Source: Spirochaetia bacterium
Lineage (GTDB): Bacteria > Spirochaetota > Spirochaetia > Sphaerochaetales > Sphaerochaetaceae
DNA: 64,000 bases
Direction of reading: 5' to 3'
Assembly (NCBI GenBank): GCA_022482625.1
Contig: JAKVOU010000001.1
Coordinates: 1,970,784 to 2,034,783, forward strand
In this document: piece after piece, positions 62,124-64,000 of the stretch
How positions within the stretch are numbered: position 1 is the first letter of the stretch
Layout of the letters: each line of letters opens with the position of its first letter
The notes under the pieces: model-generated
Told to the model about the DNA's origin: nothing
Database searches by the model: none
Seen by the model: only the letters and a program-made list of their open reading frames with translations
Made by a program: the position numbers and the translations under genes

Positions 62124-62245
62124 TGTCTTTCCCCGAAATTTTTCGTTATGTTAAGCAGTCGGAAATATATTGTAAGCAACTTTTGTGTCCGGGCAAGATG
62201 AAATACAGCCCCTCGATTTCAGAAAAAGGCCTGCCCCCTACAAAC

Positions 62246-62881
62246 CTACGGCCAATTCCTCAGTACTTCACATTGTGCTTCAGTCAGCGTCCTGCTACCT
62301 GGGATACTCTGACAGATAATCTGCATCTGGGCTGCCCTCTCCAGCAATTCCATTTTATCGAAAGCATTCAGAAGGGATGTCCCTGCAGCTATTGCCCCGT
62401 GATTCTGCATCAGCATCACAGTATGTTTCTTGGCTTCCTGTGAAACAGCGACAGCCAGTTCCTTGCTTCCCATAAGTTGATAAGGAACATTCACAATATC
62501 CCTTATGACCCAATATGCCTCAGCTGTATATTTGCTTGTAAGTTCCGTTTCCATGGAAGAAGCGAAAGCACAGGCATAGACAGGATGCGCATGGACTATA
62601 GCCTGCATATCCGGCCGTGCCAAAAGTATCATCCGATGCATTCCTGTTTCGATACTGAGCTTGAGATCCGGAGTCATATTAGTGCCATCAAATTTCACAA
62701 TAGCAATCTGATCTTTTTCGAGATTTCCTTTATCAAGAGCTGATGGTGTAATGCAAAAATAATCAGAATTCAGCCTTAATGAAATGTTTCCTCCACTGGC
62801 AGTAGTCAGATGCCTGTCATAGAGCCGTACCATGTAATCAGCAACCATTTTCCTTTCGGAATCAAAATTTTTTATATTCAT
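62246..62881 (-). CDS. Class II aldolase, L-fuculose/rhamnulose-1-phosphate aldolase-like
   Basis: 211 residues, typical for the FucA/AraD family. Zinc ligands are the His pair in AIVHAHPVY and His in MLMQNHGAIAAG; a catalytic Glu is in LSIETGMHRM. Phosphate-binding TTASGGNISLRL near residue 26. It splits a ketose 1-phosphate into DHAP and lactaldehyde or glycolaldehyde. First gene of the operon. It has no ribosome binding site; a promoter ends six bases before the ATG. Confidence 0.85.
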   Translation of the reverse strand: MNIKNFDSERKMVADYMVRLYDRHLTTASGGNISLRLNSDYFCITPSALDKGNLEKDQIAIVKFDGTNMTPDLKLSIETGMHRMILLARPDMQAIVHAHPVYACAFASSMETELTSKYTAEAYWVIRDIVNVPYQLMGSKELAVAVSQEAKKHTVMLMQNHGAIAAGTSLLNAFDKMELLERAAQMQIICQSIPGSRTLTEAQCEVLRNWP

Positions 62882-62887
62882 AAGAAA

Positions 62888-62915
62888 AGTATATCACGTA
62901 AAAACAGAAAGACAA
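62888..62915 (-). promoter_or_regulatory. Promoter of the class II aldolase operon, leaderless geometry
   Basis: On the minus strand TTGTCT (62910-62915), 16 bases, TATACT (62888-62893), then six bases and the ATG at 62881. Confidence 0.6.
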
Positions 62916-63021
62916 TGAAAATTTTGAAAATATTTATTCAGAAAAATGAAATAAACGAAAACAATACGGCAACTATGACAAAATAAATGAATAAAAGTAC
63001 AATGAAACCCAAGGCAAAATT

Positions 63022-64000
63022 TTAAGATGAAGATAATAAATTGACCTTTCTGACATCTATAATTGAAACCACAATGGCCAAAATAAAAGCCAATCCATCA
63101 GCAACAGGTCCTGCCCAAAGAATTCCATCAATACCCAAGAATTTAGGAAGTATAAGTACCGCAGGTATCAAAAAGACAATTTGTCTTGACAAAGACAGGA
63201 TCATTGCAGAAACAGGTCTTCCTATTGCCTGCACAAAGATACTGGACACCGTTTGGAATCCATCCAGGATGCAGAAAAGCAGGAATATGCGAAAACTTTT
63301 GACAGCAAACTCGTTGTAAAGACTACTTTCAGAGCCAAAAAGAGAAACGATGCTCATCTGTGCAAACTGAAATACAAAAAATGCTGCCGTAGCTGCACAA
63401 GTAGCGTTGATAAAAGTCAGCCAAAAGGCTTTCATTACCCTTTTTATTTTTCCTGCCCCATAATTGAAACTGATTGCCGGCTAGGCTCCCGTGGCAATAC
63501 CGACGACTACAAAAATAAATATCTGGTTGACTTTCAATGTAATTCCCATTGCAGCCAAAGGAATATCAGTTCCGTAGCGGGATAGACTGCCATATTTGAC
63601 CAGCATGTTATTTATAACTGCCATCATGATGACGGTTGCCATTTGATTGATGAAACTGGAAACGCCAAGTAGCACAATAGACTTGCAATGTCTTGGACTG
63701 AAATGGAAATTTTTCCGTTGCAAGCTGACTGATTTCCATTTATGCATATAGGAAAGAGAAACAAAAAAAGCAACAATCTGCCCGATGATAGTAGCGAATG
63801 CAGCACCCTGTACGCCCCAGCCAAGGACAAAAATAAATATCGGATCAAGAATCGTATTGAGTACGGCACCGAAAGCCAAAGAGATCATGGCAAGTTTAGG
63901 GTTTCCATCTGCTCTTATAATGGAATTCAACGTAGTGGATATCATGACAAACGGAAAACCGATCAGCACGATGCTTCCATAACCCAATGCATAAGGTTCG
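63022..64000 (-). pseudogene. MATE family efflux transporter interrupted by an in-frame TAG (partial)
   Basis: The frame is open to the right edge and reads ...VVGIATGA, then TAG at 63481-63483, then PAISFNYGAGKIKRV and on without any frameshift to the stop at 63022. MATE proteins usually have Gln at this place (GAQPxxSFNYGA), and CAG to TAG is a single C-to-T change. The part seen holds the C-terminal two-thirds, with membrane segments throughout. It is either a recent pseudogene or a sequencing error; readthrough is less likely. The start lies outside the window. Confidence 0.8.

Noticed and set aside
63481-63483. Programmed readthrough or amber-encoded special amino acid in the MATE gene
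   Set aside because: No supporting context; a single CAG to TAG change at a Gln position explains it.
1-64000. Prophage, insertion sequence, integron or CRISPR array
   Set aside because: No transposase, integrase, phage structural gene, cas gene or regular spacer array was found in the window.

Overview
The window looks like a chromosome segment of a free-living or gut-associated spirochaete, probably close to Sphaerochaeta. This is inferred from the AT-rich background, the many exported binding proteins whose signal peptides end in FAQG or FANG followed by a Glu/Asn/Thr-rich linker, and the density of sugar ABC importers. No rRNA or other species marker is present. Nearly everything serves uptake and early catabolism of sugars, sugar acids and polyols, in self-contained operons that each carry their own regulator.

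Layout. 1-2563: end of an unknown gene, a YigZ/IMPACT protein, a membrane M28 peptidase and two serine tRNAs. 3064-8405: HpcH/HpaI aldolase, two D-2-hydroxyacid dehydrogenases, a GntP permease and an AraC regulator. 8608-9888: SPFH protein plus a small Arc-like protein. 10195-17035: AfuABC/FbpABC-type importer, PfkB kinase, TIM-barrel isomerase and a convergent LacI regulator. 17144-19231: TSUP permease and a LarA-family racemase. 19382-37085: a large myo-inositol regulon with iolBDEG, a cytidylate-kinase-like protein, archaeal-type gap and pgk, a second nearly identical gap, an oxidoreductase/isomerase pair, a LacI regulator, and an inositol-type ABC importer operon with another dehydrogenase. 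37678-42133: another LacI regulator and a polar amino acid ABC importer behind an attenuator-like hairpin. 42136-44389: divergent KDPG aldolase (fused to a VOC domain) and KDG kinase. 44505-50607: YhaM-like exonuclease, a lipoprotein, a large HTH protein and a helicase-nuclease. 51101-59225: importer operon with a ketose 3-epimerase, a 6-phospho-3-hexuloisomerase-like SIS protein and two VOC proteins. 59220-62881: rhamnulose/fuculose-type operon with a class II aldolase, DeoR, an FGGY kinase and a fructose-6-phosphate-aldolase homologue. 63022-64000: a MATE transporter interrupted by a stop codon.

How it works together. Five sites resembling TGAAAACGnTACCAAT lie just downstream of the -10 of the iol operon, the inositol ABC operon, the lone gap copy, the oxidoreductase/isomerase pair and the lacI gene at 23295. 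This defines a regulon that can be read directly from the sequence. gap (both copies), pgk and iolB are about 65% GC in a much more AT-rich setting, so the operon is a mosaic, and the gap copies form 1,022-bp direct repeats that flank the repressor gene.

The most unusual signal is a class of six genes without a ribosome binding site. In each, a -35/-10 promoter ends exactly six bases before the ATG, so the transcript should start at the start codon. Other points of interest are an FSA-family protein with Glu in place of the Schiff-base Lys, an aldolase-VOC fusion, a KdgR-like operator and possible RNA-level control of the amino acid importer.
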